Part shown: positions 15,133-23,995 of the stretch, in pieces
Position numbering within the stretch: the stretch's first letter is position 1
Layout: each line of letters starts with the position of its first letter
Source of the DNA: Deltaproteobacteria bacterium
GTDB lineage: Bacteria > Myxococcota_A > UBA9160 > UBA4427
DNA: 64,000 nt
NCBI GenBank assembly: GCA_029261855.1
Contig: JAJDAN010000032.1
Span: forward strand, 248,001 to 312,000
Direction of reading: 5' to 3'
The notes under the pieces: generated by a model
What the model saw: only the letters and a program-made list of their open reading frames with translations
What the model was told of the DNA's origin: nothing
The model's database searches: none
Program-made: the position numbers and the translations under genes

Positions 15133-17013
15133 ATGTATACCGCGTTCTACGGGCTTCGCGAGAAGCCTTTCACACTCCTCCCCGACCCCCGATACCTGTT
15201 CCTCGCCGATTCCCATCGCGAGGCGCTCGCGCATCTGCTGTACGGGATCGATCAAGCCGAGGGCTTCATCTGCATCACCGGCGAGGTCGGTACGGGCAAG
15301 ACCACCTTGTGCCGCACGCTTCTCGACCGCCTGGGCGGCGAAACCGAGGTCGCCTTCCTCTTCAATCCCAGCCAGTCGGGTATCGAGCTGCTGCAAGACA
15401 TCCACGCGGAGTTCGGTCTCGAATCGATCGGCCGCTCGCGCAGCGATCTCACCGGCGAGCTGAACCACTTCCTGCTCCAGAAGAAGCACGAGCAGCGACG
15501 CGTGCTGCTGATCCTCGACGAGGCGCAGAACCTCTCCGCGAGCACACTCGAGCAGGTGCGTCTGCTGTCGAACCTCGAGACCCAGTCCTCGAAGCTGATC
15601 CAGATCCTGCTGCTCGGGCAGCCCGAGCTCGACCGCAAGCTCAATTCGTCCGAGCTGCGGCAGCTGCGACAGCGCATCAGCGTGCGCTGGCAGCTGCATC
15701 CATTGACCACGAAGGAGACCCGCGCGTACGTGCGTCACCGCCTGCACGTGGCGGCGGGCGCCGAGCGCGATCTCTTCACGGACGCCGCATTGCGCGAGAT
15801 CCACCGACGCACGGGGGGAGTCCCGCGCTTGATCAACGTGCTCTGCGACCGCGTTCTGCTTGCGGGCTACGTGGCACGCACGCCGCAGATCGGCGTCGGC
15901 ATCGTGCGGCAGGCCGCGAAGGAGATCCCGGACGCCGGTCGACGTCCGGTTCGCAGCCCGGCGGGGGACCGCGGGCCGCGTGCCCGGCGCCTGGCTATGG
16001 CGGGGGTTCGCAAGCTCGGCGCAGGCGCGGTGTTCGCCGCGGGCCTGGTGCTGGGTCTCGTCGTTGCCGGGGGCTTGTTGATGGGATCGGGCGACCGGAT
16101 TCGGGGACACGTCCGGCCGTGGCTGGCTTCTCTGGGTGTGACCCTGGAAGGGTCTGCCGAGCCGCCGGTCGGTGCGCCGCCGCCGCTGCTGGCCGACCTG
16201 CCCGAATCCGTCGAGGCTTCCGACTTCGAGGCATCGCTCGCGGGGAGCGCGACCTTGCGTGTCACCAACGCGGCCGCCTTCGAGACGCAGACCCTCGCAT
16301 CCGTCGATCCGGCTCGGATCGAGGAGATGTCGCAGGTGGCGCATGACGGCCTGGTGGCCGGCGCGTTCCTGGGCGCGGTCCTCGACAGCGAAGACGAAGA
16401 CCTGATGCGAAAGTCCGCGCTCAACGCGATCCTCGACGTGTACGCGCTGGAGCCCGTCACGGGCTTTCCGGTCACGGACGAGCTGGCCCTCGCCTGGGCG
16501 GAGGAACGCGGCCTTTCGGTGCTACCGCTACAGGACGCCGGGCTCGACCGACTGAGCGAGCTGAACCACCCCTCGCTGTTGCGACTCCGGGCAGGCGATG
16601 ACGCAGAGACGCGTCTGGTGGCGCTGGTCCAGATCGACGGTGATCTCGCTGCCCTGCACGGTGTGGCCGAGGCGGGCCCCTTGTGGGTGCCTCTGGACGA
16701 GTTGCTCCAACAGTGGGACGGTGAGGCCTGGGTGCTGTGGCGTGACTTCGAAGCGATCCGCCCGGTGCTGGCCTTCGGCGAACAGGGCCACTCGGTCAGC
16801 TGGCTCCAGACGGCGCTGTCGGAGCTCGGCTACTACGCGGGCGAGCCGTCGGGTCTGTTCGATCGCGCCACCCGCGAAGGACTCCGCAGCTTCCAGCGCG
16901 AGCAGAATCTGCTGCCCGATGGCATGGCCGGCCCGCGCACGCGCATGGTTCTCTACGACCGTTTGCACCGATACGACGTGCCGCGTCTCGTCGGCGAAGG
17001 GGACGCGGGATGA
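15133..17013 (+). CDS. gspA: GspA/ExeA-like AAA+ ATPase with peptidoglycan-binding domain
   Basis: Inner-membrane ATPase that with GspB helps insert the type II secretion secretin through peptidoglycan. The sequence opens with the family hallmark MYTAFYGLREKPFTLLPDP, then Walker A GEVGTGKTT and Walker B LLILDEAQNLS, a single transmembrane helix near residue 300 (FAAGLVLGLVVAGGLLMG), a degenerate periplasmic middle domain, and a C-terminal PG_binding_1 domain (HSVSWLQTALSELGYY, DRATREGLRSFQREQNL). ATG 15133 is preferred over GTG 15100 because homologues begin at this motif. Length about 626 residues. ATGA overlap with gspB. The secretin and the rest of the secretion system are not in the window. 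Confidence 0.88.
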   Translation: MYTAFYGLREKPFTLLPDPRYLFLADSHREALAHLLYGIDQAEGFICITGEVGTGKTTLCRTLLDRLGGETEVAFLFNPSQSGIELLQDIHAEFGLESIGRSRSDLTGELNHFLLQKKHEQRRVLLILDEAQNLSASTLEQVRLLSNLETQSSKLIQILLLGQPELDRKLNSSELRQLRQRISVRWQLHPLTTKETRAYVRHRLHVAAGAERDLFTDAALREIHRRTGGVPRLINVLCDRVLLAGYVARTPQIGVGIVRQAAKEIPDAGRRPVRSPAGDRGPRARRLAMAGVRKLGAGAVFAAGLVLGLVVAGGLLMGSGDRIRGHVRPWLASLGVTLEGSAEPPVGAPPPLLADLPESVEASDFEASLAGSATLRVTNAAAFETQTLASVDPARIEEMSQVAHDGLVAGAFLGAVLDSEDEDLMRKSALNAILDVYALEPVTGFPVTDELALAWAEERGLSVLPLQDAGLDRLSELNHPSLLRLRAGDDAETRLVALVQIDGDLAALHGVAEAGPLWVPLDELLQQWDGEAWVLWRDFEAIRPVLAFGEQGHSVSWLQTALSELGYYAGEPSGLFDRATREGLRSFQREQNLLPDGMAGPRTRMVLYDRLHRYDVPRLVGEGDAG

Positions 17014-18044
17014 GCACGATCCTGAAGGCCCTGCGCCGCCTCGAGGAAGACAAGCAGGCGCAGGCCGCTCGGAGTCTCGAGCAGGCCGTCGTCGAGCCCG
17101 CGGCCGCGCGCCGTCGGTTGGGGCTCGGACCGAGCATCACCGCCGGCATCGCGGCGGCCCTCGGTGTGATCGCGATCGCCTGGTCGCTGCGCCCCTTGTG
17201 GCTGCCGGTCGCGGAACCGGTTCCGGCCGTAGCGGCGCGTCCCGCGGACGCTGTGCCGTCCGAGTCGTTGGTGGCCATCGAGGACGCACCGAGGCCGCCG
17301 CCGAGCACGCCCGTGGCGCTGGCACCGACGACCGCGCGCAGTCGCATCGCGGCGGTCCGACCGCCGTCTGGCGGTTCCGAGGCTGAGACCCCGGCCACGG
17401 TGCGCCCGGATCCCGAAGCCCTGGCCCGCGCCGAGGCCGCCGTCGCCGCGAGGGCCGAACGCCGGGCCCGCCTCGCAGCGAGAACCGCGACCCCGGAACG
17501 AAGCCCGGCTCCTATGCAAGCCCCGGTACCGCAGCAAGCCCAGGCACCGACTCGAGCCCCGGCCCCGCGGCAGGGCTTGCCGACTCAAGCCCCGGTGCCG
17601 CGCCAGCAAGCAGCGAAGCCCGCGCCCGTCGTGGCCGAGCGAACGGCTCCGGCGCCCGAAGCGGCGCGATCTCTGTCGCCGTCTCGGGAGCCGTCTCCCG
17701 CGCCCGTCGTCGCAACCGCGCCGGAACGGACTCCCCAGCCAGTGCCCCAGGCGCTGCCGCCCCAGGTGCTGCCGGCGGTGGCGGCGAAGCCTGCGAAGTC
17801 GAACCTGGCGCGCGCGGCCGCCCAGGAGACACCGTCCGCGGTGGGGTTGGCCGTGCAGCAGATCATCTGGCACCCGCGCGCGGAACGGAGGGTGGCCGTC
17901 GTGGCGGTTGACGGCGAGAGCATTCCCCGCCGGCTCGGAGAGGGTGCGGTGGTCGCCGGCTACACGGTGGCCCGGATCGGCATCTCCGACATCGAGCTCG
18001 AGCGCGACGGGGTCTCGACCAAACGACGGGTCGGATCGAACTGA
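17010..18044 (+). CDS. gspB: GspB/ExeB-like type II secretion assembly protein
   Basis: Partner of GspA. It starts MSTILKALRRLEEDK, the cytoplasmic signature of this family, then has one transmembrane helix (ITAGIAAALGVIAIAW), a long alanine/proline-rich periplasmic linker with repeats of the APVPRQ kind, and a compact C-terminal GspB domain (LAVQQIIWHPRAERRVAVV to SDIELERDGV) with the typical pattern of beta-strands. Start codon overlaps the gspA stop. Length 344 residues; most of the variation from relatives is in the low-complexity linker. Confidence 0.85.
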   Translation: MSTILKALRRLEEDKQAQAARSLEQAVVEPAAARRRLGLGPSITAGIAAALGVIAIAWSLRPLWLPVAEPVPAVAARPADAVPSESLVAIEDAPRPPPSTPVALAPTTARSRIAAVRPPSGGSEAETPATVRPDPEALARAEAAVAARAERRARLAARTATPERSPAPMQAPVPQQAQAPTRAPAPRQGLPTQAPVPRQQAAKPAPVVAERTAPAPEAARSLSPSREPSPAPVVATAPERTPQPVPQALPPQVLPAVAAKPAKSNLARAAAQETPSAVGLAVQQIIWHPRAERRVAVVAVDGESIPRRLGEGAVVAGYTVARIGISDIELERDGVSTKRRVGSN

Positions 18045-18063
18045 CTGCAATGACGGATTGGGG

Positions 18064-18966
18064 CTAGGAGGGTGACCCGGTCGCCGCGGGCACGACGACC
18101 ACCGGTCGGTCGGTCGCCTTCAAGACCCGGTCGGTGGTACTGCCGACGAGCAGCGCCTCGATCGCCGTGCGACCGCGCACGCCGATCACCAGCCAGTCGC
18201 AGGCCTCGTCGCGCGCGACGATCTGCAGGCTCTGCTCCGGCCGGCCCTCCACCACGCGCACCTTGATGGCCAGGGATCCCTCTTCCGGAATCTCCGCCCA
18301 GGCTTCGAGACCATCGCGGTCGTGGGGGTAGCGCTTCGGGTGCGCGAGCTCGCTCCAGCCTTCGAGTACGCGCTCGTGCTCGCTCGGACGGGCGTGCAGC
18401 AGAAGCAGGCCCCGTGCCGGGCGCACACGTTCGGCCAGTGCGAGGGCAGCCCGGTAGGCATCCCGCGCGCCGTTCGAGAAATCGATCCCGACGAGCAGGC
18501 GTTCCGGGGGCGAGACCGACCGGGTCTTCTCCCGGTTCGGGACCACGACTACCGGGCAACGGACCAGGTGCATGATGCGCTCGCTCACGCTGCCGAGGAG
18601 TACGTGGGCGAGGTTGGCGGAGCCCCGCCGCCCGACGACCAGCAAGCCCGCGCCCGCGCTCGCGTCGGCGAGCCCGCGAGAAGGGCCGCCCTCGACAACG
18701 CGACAGAGGACCTCGGGGATCGCACCGGATGCCGCGGCAGAAGCCTGACCCGCCCATTCCTCGAGCTTGGCAGCGAGACGTTCGCGTTGCTCGTCGGCCC
18801 AGGACTGTGGCAGGACCGTGTGGGAGCCGAGGGCGGCGGTGTTCCAGACATGCACCAGCTCGAGAGGAACGCTGGCCCGGGCGCAGACCGCGGCCGCCAG
18901 CTCGAGGGCGCGCCTCGACGAGTCGGAGAAGTCGATCCCCACCACCACCGGCCAACGTTCGTTCAT
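18064..18966 (-). CDS. Universal stress protein with two UspA domains
   Basis: Tandem Usp protein of 300 residues. Domain one begins PVVVGIDFSDSSRRALELA and ends with the nucleotide-binding pattern VVGRRGSANLAHVLLGSVSERIMHLVRCPVVVV, given here in parts: GxxGS near SANLAH and CPVVVVP. Domain two begins LLVGIDFSNGARDAYRAA and ends VIGVRGRTAIE with STTDRVLKATDRPVVVV. Both keep the ATP-binding glycine motif (GRRGS and GVRGR), so ATP-binding type is likely. Convergent with gspB and 31 bases downstream of the antiporter start region on the same strand, with which it may be cotranscribed. Confidence 0.9.
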   Translation of the reverse strand: MNERWPVVVGIDFSDSSRRALELAAAVCARASVPLELVHVWNTAALGSHTVLPQSWADEQRERLAAKLEEWAGQASAAASGAIPEVLCRVVEGGPSRGLADASAGAGLLVVGRRGSANLAHVLLGSVSERIMHLVRCPVVVVPNREKTRSVSPPERLLVGIDFSNGARDAYRAALALAERVRPARGLLLLHARPSEHERVLEGWSELAHPKRYPHDRDGLEAWAEIPEEGSLAIKVRVVEGRPEQSLQIVARDEACDWLVIGVRGRTAIEALLVGSTTDRVLKATDRPVVVVPAATGSPS

Positions 18967-18997
18967 GGCGACCTCTTCGGCGGTGCTGCCGTTCCAG

Positions 18998-19972
18998 TCA
19001 AGTCTGGAAACGCGAGATTACGTAGCCCAGGTAGGACGCGATGAGGATCCAACCCGTGGCGCGACCGATACGCGGCTTCCGCGTCCGCGACAGCAATAGC
19101 AGGACCGCCGAGAAGGCCGCCATGGCGGCCAGGTCGAAGCCGCCGCTTGCCGGTACCTCGACAGGCCGGATGATCACCGTCGACCCGAGGATGAACAGCA
19201 GGTTGAAGATGTTCGAGCCGACCACGTTGCCCACCGCCATGCTCGCCATTCCGCGTGACGCGGCAACGACGCTGGTCGTGAGCTCGGGCAGGCTCGTCCC
19301 CAGAGCGACGACGGTCAGCGCGATCACGACCTGCGGAATCTCGAGCGCCTCCGCCAGGGACACCGCGTAGGTGACCGTCAGCTGGGCGCCCACCACCAGC
19401 CCGACGAGGCCGCCCCCCGTCAACCACAAGGCGCGACCGCGCTGCTCCTCGCCGTGGGTCGGCGCGCGCGCGACGGCGCCCACTGCCATCGGGTCCTCCC
19501 GGCGCTGCCCGACGACTTCGGAGATCGAGTAATAGAGGAAGACCGAGAACAGCAGCAGCAGCATCAGGCCGTCCGCCCGGTCGTAGCCTTCGGCGCTCCC
19601 GCGGATCCGGTCGAGTCCGAGGATGAGTGCGGCGGCGGTGGCCAGCATCATCATCGGGATCTCCCGGGACACGATCACGCTCTCCATCAGGATGGGACGC
19701 ATCACTGCCGCAACCCCGATGACGAGGGCGGCGTTCGTGATGTTCGAGCCGATGATGTTGCCGAAGGCGATCGTCGTATCGCCCTCGATCGCGGCGAGGG
19801 TGTTCACCGCCAGCTCCGGTGCGCTGGTCCCGAAAGCCACCACCGTCATGCCGATCGTCAGCTCGGAGACGCCGAGCGTGCCCGCAAGCTCCGAAGCGCC
19901 TCCGACAAGGGCCTTTCCACCGGCGAGCAGAACGGCCAGTCCCAGTCCGAGCAGGGCGACGTCGATGATCAT
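18998..19972 (-). CDS. Calcium/sodium antiporter (CaCA family, YrbG-like)
   Basis: Inner-membrane cation exchanger of 324 residues with two homologous halves of about five helices. The duplicated alpha-repeat motifs are clear: VVAFGTSAPELAVNTLAA with GNIIGSNITN in the first half, VVALGTSLPELTTSVVAA with GNVVGSNIFN in the second. A charged cytoplasmic loop separates the halves. ATG 19972 (MIIDVALLG) is preceded by TGGGGG; longer readings upstream are arginine-rich and unlike the family. Confidence 0.92.
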   Translation of the reverse strand: MIIDVALLGLGLAVLLAGGKALVGGASELAGTLGVSELTIGMTVVAFGTSAPELAVNTLAAIEGDTTIAFGNIIGSNITNAALVIGVAAVMRPILMESVIVSREIPMMMLATAAALILGLDRIRGSAEGYDRADGLMLLLLFSVFLYYSISEVVGQRREDPMAVGAVARAPTHGEEQRGRALWLTGGGLVGLVVGAQLTVTYAVSLAEALEIPQVVIALTVVALGTSLPELTTSVVAASRGMASMAVGNVVGSNIFNLLFILGSTVIIRPVEVPASGGFDLAAMAAFSAVLLLLSRTRKPRIGRATGWILIASYLGYVISRFQT

Positions 19973-20135
19973 CGGTGCACCCCCATCCAGGTCCGGCGAG
20001 ACTAGCGGCTTCTCGAACAGCCGTGCCCCCGTCCACACCACAGCCTCAGAGGCACCTGTTTGCCAGCTGACGCGGTAAGGTCCCGGGTCTGAGTGGCCAC
20101 CGCCGCAGGCCGGGGCCCGAGGAGAACGACCCGAG

Positions 20136-21521
20136 ATGGAAGCCCACGCACCGTTGGACATGTTTGGCGTCAGCTGGCGGCTGGGGCTGACGCTGCTCTT
20201 CGTCCTCCTGAACGGCTTCTTCGTGGCAGCCGAGTTCGCGCTCGTGAAGGTGCGCGAGTCGCGCATCACCCAGATGGTCAAGGCCGGGACGCGGGGTGCG
20301 CCGACGGTGCAGCACATCATCGGGCACCTCGACCTCTACCTTTCTTCCTGTCAGCTCGGGATCACGCTGGCGAGCCTCATCCTCGGCGCGCTCGGAGAGC
20401 CGGCGGTCTCGGTCCTCATCATCGCCGCCGCCGGATCGGTGGGGCTCGACGTCCCGACGAATGCGGGCTGGCTGCCCATCGTGTCCATTGGCCTCGCCTT
20501 CGCGGTGATCACCATCTTGCACATGACCGTCGGCGAGCAGGCCCCCAAGATGTGGGCGCTGCGCCGGGCCGAGGGAACGGCGGTCGTGACCGGTCCGATC
20601 CTGCGCGTCTTCACCTGGGTCTTCGTACCCTTCATCGCAGCCATCAACTGGATCTCGAACACGATGCTGCGGATGGTGGGTCTGCCAGCCGACCTCGGGC
20701 ACGAATCCAGTCTCAGCACCGAGGAGATCCGGAGCGTCTTGTCGCTGTCCGCCCGGGCGGGTCATCTTTCGGATCAGCAGTTCGAGATCACCGAGAACGT
20801 CTTCCGGATGATGGAGCTCGAGGTGCGGCACATCGTCGTGCCGCGGGTCGAGATCGAATTCCTGACCCTCGGCAACAGCCTCGAGGACAACCTCGAGCGC
20901 ATGCGGAATAGCGGGCACTCGCGTTTCGCCCTGTGCGAGGTGGGCCTCGACACCATCGTAGGAATCGTGCACGCGAAGGACGTCCTGGACGCGACCCTGG
21001 CCGAGGGTCCGACCGACCTGGCGACCCTGGCGCGCGAGCCGCTCTTCGTGCCGGACACCATGGCGTTGTCCCAGTTCCTGCGCGAGCTGCAGAGCAGCCG
21101 TCAGCACTGCGCGGTCGTCGTCGACGAGCACGGCACCGCGGTCGGACTGGCCTTCCGGGAGGACGCCCTGGAGGAGATCGTCGGCCCGTTGGGCGACGAG
21201 TTCGACGACGAGGTGCAGACCATCGCCGAGCTCGACGACGGGGGCTACGAGCTACCCGGCCGCACCTCGCTACCGGAGGTGGAAGGCCGTCTCGAGCTGG
21301 ATCTGCCGGACGACGAACGCGAGGAAGAGGACACCATCGGCGGACACGTCACCGCCCGCCTCGGTCGTCTACCCCACAAGGGAGACCGCGTGCGCGTCGG
21401 TCGCTACGTGGCGACGGTGCTCGATGCGTCGCGTCGTCGCGTGAACCGGTTGCGGATGCACCTCGCACCCGAAGAGGACGAAGACGCGGAGGCAGCCGCC
21501 ACGGCGGATGTCGATGGCTGA
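20136..21521 (+). CDS. CNNM/CorC-type membrane protein (DUF21-CBS-CorC_C)
   Basis: Hemolysin-family (UPF0053) protein related to eukaryotic CNNM magnesium transporters. Domains in order: DUF21 transmembrane region with LNGFFVAAEFALVKVRESR and LGITLASLILGALGEP, helices to about residue 190; paired CBS domains beginning ENVFRMMELEVRHIVVPR; and a CorC_HlyC C-terminal domain (YELPGRTSLPEVEGRLEL, ETDDEREEEDTIGG region). Length 461 residues, normal. Probable role in magnesium or other divalent cation efflux. The 3' end overlaps the cyclase gene by 14 bases. Confidence 0.9.
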   Translation: MEAHAPLDMFGVSWRLGLTLLFVLLNGFFVAAEFALVKVRESRITQMVKAGTRGAPTVQHIIGHLDLYLSSCQLGITLASLILGALGEPAVSVLIIAAAGSVGLDVPTNAGWLPIVSIGLAFAVITILHMTVGEQAPKMWALRRAEGTAVVTGPILRVFTWVFVPFIAAINWISNTMLRMVGLPADLGHESSLSTEEIRSVLSLSARAGHLSDQQFEITENVFRMMELEVRHIVVPRVEIEFLTLGNSLEDNLERMRNSGHSRFALCEVGLDTIVGIVHAKDVLDATLAEGPTDLATLAREPLFVPDTMALSQFLRELQSSRQHCAVVVDEHGTAVGLAFREDALEEIVGPLGDEFDDEVQTIAELDDGGYELPGRTSLPEVEGRLELDLPDDEREEEDTIGGHVTARLGRLPHKGDRVRVGRYVATVLDASRRRVNRLRMHLAPEEDEDAEAAATADVDG

Positions 21522-22668
21522 TTGGATTCCCATCAGCGGCTGGCGAGACATCGTCGACATCAGTCTCGTGGCGGTGTTCTGCTGGGCCACCCTCGGGTAC
21601 TTCCGCCGCACCCGGGCGCGCCGCGCCCTCGGCGGCCTCGCCATCCTGGGGGTCATCTACTTCCTCACCCGGGCTCTCGAGCTCCGGCTCAGTGCCGCGC
21701 TGTTCCAGGCCTTCTTCGCAGTCGTCGTCCTGATCCTGGTCGTCGTCTTCCAGGAAGACCTGCGGCGACTCTTCGAGCAGCTGGGAAGCTGGCGCCCCGG
21801 GCGCGACAAGGTGCGGGAAGAGGGCAGTGTCCCGGGCCTGATCGTGCGCGCCGTGACGCGCATGGCGACCGCGCGAACGGGCGCGCTGATCGTCCTCCCC
21901 GGTCGCGAGCCCCTCGACCGACACCTCGAAGGCGGCATCGCGATGGGGGGCCGCGTCAGCGAGCCGCTGCTGCTTTCGCTCTTCGATTCGAGCTCACCGG
22001 GTCACGACGGCGCGGTCCTGCTGCGGGGCGGGGTCATCGAGCGTTTCGCGGTGCATCTGCCCCTGTCGGTGCACGCGACGGGCGCGGGCGGGACGCGGCA
22101 CGCGGCGGCCCTGGGTCTCGCCGAGCGCTGCGACGCCCTCTGCGTCGTCGTCTCCGAAGAGCGGGGAACGGTCTCAGTCGCCCGCAACGGCGAGATCCGC
22201 GCGCTCGCGCGCCCGGAAGACCTGGCGGCTGAGCTGCGCGACGTCTACGTGGGAGGCAAGGAGCCGGAGGCCTGGTGGCGGGGTCGGGTTGCCATCGACG
22301 CCGCCGTGGCCGCGGCCGCGGCAGTCGTGTTGTGGATGGTGTTCGTGCCCGGGTCGGACATCAGCGAAAGCGTCGTCCAAGCGCCGGTGCAGGTGACGAA
22401 CCTGCCGTCGGACGTCGAGCTCGAGTACGTCGAGCCGAGCACCGTGGACGTGACGGTTCGCGGACTTCGTCGCAATCTCCTGCTCGGCGGCAGCACCGAG
22501 GTCTTCGTGCGGGTCGACGCCTACCTCGCCCGTTTCGGTCGCCGCACTTTCGAGATCTCGACCCAGGACGTCCACAAGCCCGAGCCGCTCTCGGTCGTCG
22601 GAATGGACCCGGACAAGATCCGGATCTCCCTGCGAAACGTGCCGACGGCAACCAAGGACCGCCCGTGA
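21508..22668 (+). CDS. cdaA: Diadenylate cyclase fused to a YbbR-like domain
   Basis: Makes c-di-AMP from ATP at the inner membrane. Residues 1-90 contain three transmembrane helices and FQEDLRRLFEQLG as in CdaA; the DAC domain follows, with the catalytic GHDGA at 165-169. The second motif, usually RHR, reads R197-H198-A199 (GTRHAAALG). A further transmembrane helix (about 262-281) leads into a periplasmic YbbR-type domain (VVQAPVQVTNLPSDVELEY onward). In most genomes CdaA and its YbbR-domain partner CdaR are separate genes, so this is a fusion. ATG 21514 is an alternative start. Overlap with the CNNM-type gene suggests one operon linking c-di-AMP to ion transport. Confidence 0.88.
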   Translation: MSMADWIPISGWRDIVDISLVAVFCWATLGYFRRTRARRALGGLAILGVIYFLTRALELRLSAALFQAFFAVVVLILVVVFQEDLRRLFEQLGSWRPGRDKVREEGSVPGLIVRAVTRMATARTGALIVLPGREPLDRHLEGGIAMGGRVSEPLLLSLFDSSSPGHDGAVLLRGGVIERFAVHLPLSVHATGAGGTRHAAALGLAERCDALCVVVSEERGTVSVARNGEIRALARPEDLAAELRDVYVGGKEPEAWWRGRVAIDAAVAAAAAVVLWMVFVPGSDISESVVQAPVQVTNLPSDVELEYVEPSTVDVTVRGLRRNLLLGGSTEVFVRVDAYLARFGRRTFEISTQDVHKPEPLSVVGMDPDKIRISLRNVPTATKDRP

Positions 22669-22695
22669 CGCGGTTGCTTCCCGACGGAGACTGCC

Positions 22696-23040
22696 ATGCA
22701 GCTGATCGAGCCCGGTGAGATCGTTCACGTCATAGAGCGGCGCATCTTCCAGGGTGACGTCCGGCGTCACTTCGTCGGCGCGGTGCAGGCTTCAACCGAC
22801 CGCGCCCTGCGCGTCCGCGGCTATCTCTTCGTATACGACTCCAGCGCCAGCCAGTTCCAGCGCAAGCCCGAGCTGCGCGTGCGACTCATCCCGCTCGACA
22901 ACCGCGTCATCCTCAACGTGCTGCCGAGGGGCGTGGAGGTCGAGGCCGTCGCCTACATGCGGGACACCGAGGGCAACCTCAGCTTGACCGATGGCGCCGA
23001 GTTCGAGCTGGACATCAGCGAGTTCAGCGCGCGCGAGTAG
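22696..23040 (+). CDS. Conserved-looking hypothetical protein, beta-rich
   Basis: A 114-residue soluble protein rich in alternating hydrophobic strands (VRRHFVGAVQAS, ALRVRGYLFVYD, LRVRLIPLDNRVILNVLP). It has no signal peptide and no motif I recognise. ATG 22696 lies 28 bases after the cyclase gene on the same strand, so it is probably the last gene of that operon. Function unknown. Confidence 0.65.
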   Translation: MQLIEPGEIVHVIERRIFQGDVRRHFVGAVQASTDRALRVRGYLFVYDSSASQFQRKPELRVRLIPLDNRVILNVLPRGVEVEAVAYMRDTEGNLSLTDGAEFELDISEFSARE

Positions 23041-23042
23041 CG

Positions 23043-23059
23043 GTCCCGCGCAGCGGGAC
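23043..23059. terminator. Perfect hairpin between convergent genes
   Basis: GTCCCGC-GCA-GCGGGAC, a seven-pair stem with a three-base loop, sits directly after the TAG at 23040 and 13 bases before the end of the convergent DUF4097 gene. Symmetric position suggests a bidirectional terminator, though no U-run is present. Confidence 0.5.
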
Positions 23060-23072
23060 TAGGGACGAGACC

Positions 23073-23963
23073 TCAGCGAAGCGACACGGTCCCGTTCGAA
23101 GTCCGCAGCTTGATGAGGCAGCCGCCTCGCCCCAGTCGGCCGCGCAGTCGGCCGGTGCGCTCGTCGTTGGCTCCCTCTTCGATGTCGAGGGAGTTGCGGA
23201 TGACCCCGTTGTCGACGCGGACATCGACGTCGGCGTCCACCGCCTCGGGTAGCTCGAGCATGATGCGGCCGTTGCTGGTGGCGAGCAGGATACCCTCGGG
23301 GCCGAGGGCGGTGAGCACCGCGTGGATGACGCCGTTCGACGTGGAGGCGTCCACGGATCCGCTGTGGTCGTCGAGCTGGATCTTGCTGTTGCTCGACCTG
23401 GCCTTGAGACGTCCGCAGGTACAGCTGCAGGTTACCTTGGCGTTGGAGGTGTAGACCTCGACATCGCCCACGACGTCCGTGATCGTCACCGGACCGTTGC
23501 TCGACCTCGCATGGACGGAGCCGCGCAGGCCTTCCATGCACACGCGCCCGTTGGCTGCGATGACCGCCACCTCGAGGTCCCGGGGCACATGCACAGACAG
23601 GTTGGCGCTGCCGTGTCGCTTCCAGCGGGACGGGGCCACGACCTCGACCTCGAGCCCGTCGGTGATCTCGTCGGGGAGGACTTCGATCTCGTCGAGCAGG
23701 GTCTCCGCGGCGGCGGTCGACTCGGCCCGGGCGTGCTTCTCGACCCGGATCTCGATGTCGGTCCGATCCTCGCCGTAGACCCGGGTCTTGCCGTTCGCGT
23801 TGTGGATCGACATGTGCCGACCCTCGGGCGGGTCGAGGACGAGGGTCTCTTCCGCGTGCGCGGACTCACTCCACGGAATGCCGGTCAGCAGGCTTCGGAT
23901 GAAGCCGCCGAAGCCGCGCCCGTCGTCCGTGCAGTCGCGTTCGTCTTCGAATCGCGAACTCAT
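23073..23963 (-). CDS. DUF4097-like repeat protein (putative adhesin fold)
   Basis: A 296-residue protein whose central and C-terminal parts are a repeating beta-solenoid of the DUF4097 type, with recurrent units such as VIAANGRVCMEG, ARSSNGPVTITD, TSNAKVTCSC, RSSNSKIQLDD, TSNGVIHAVL and ATSNGRIMLEL: SN-G turns spaced by about 20-24 residues. It lacks a signal peptide or membrane helix, so it is predicted cytoplasmic, unusual for a protein labelled as an adhesin. AGGAG precedes ATG 23963. It lies 32 bases downstream of the rhomboid gene. Confidence 0.75.
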   Translation of the reverse strand: MSSRFEDERDCTDDGRGFGGFIRSLLTGIPWSESAHAEETLVLDPPEGRHMSIHNANGKTRVYGEDRTDIEIRVEKHARAESTAAAETLLDEIEVLPDEITDGLEVEVVAPSRWKRHGSANLSVHVPRDLEVAVIAANGRVCMEGLRGSVHARSSNGPVTITDVVGDVEVYTSNAKVTCSCTCGRLKARSSNSKIQLDDHSGSVDASTSNGVIHAVLTALGPEGILLATSNGRIMLELPEAVDADVDVRVDNGVIRNSLDIEEGANDERTGRLRGRLGRGGCLIKLRTSNGTVSLR

Positions 23964-23995
23964 GTGATGACTCCTGCGGGCGCGCTGGAGCAGGG

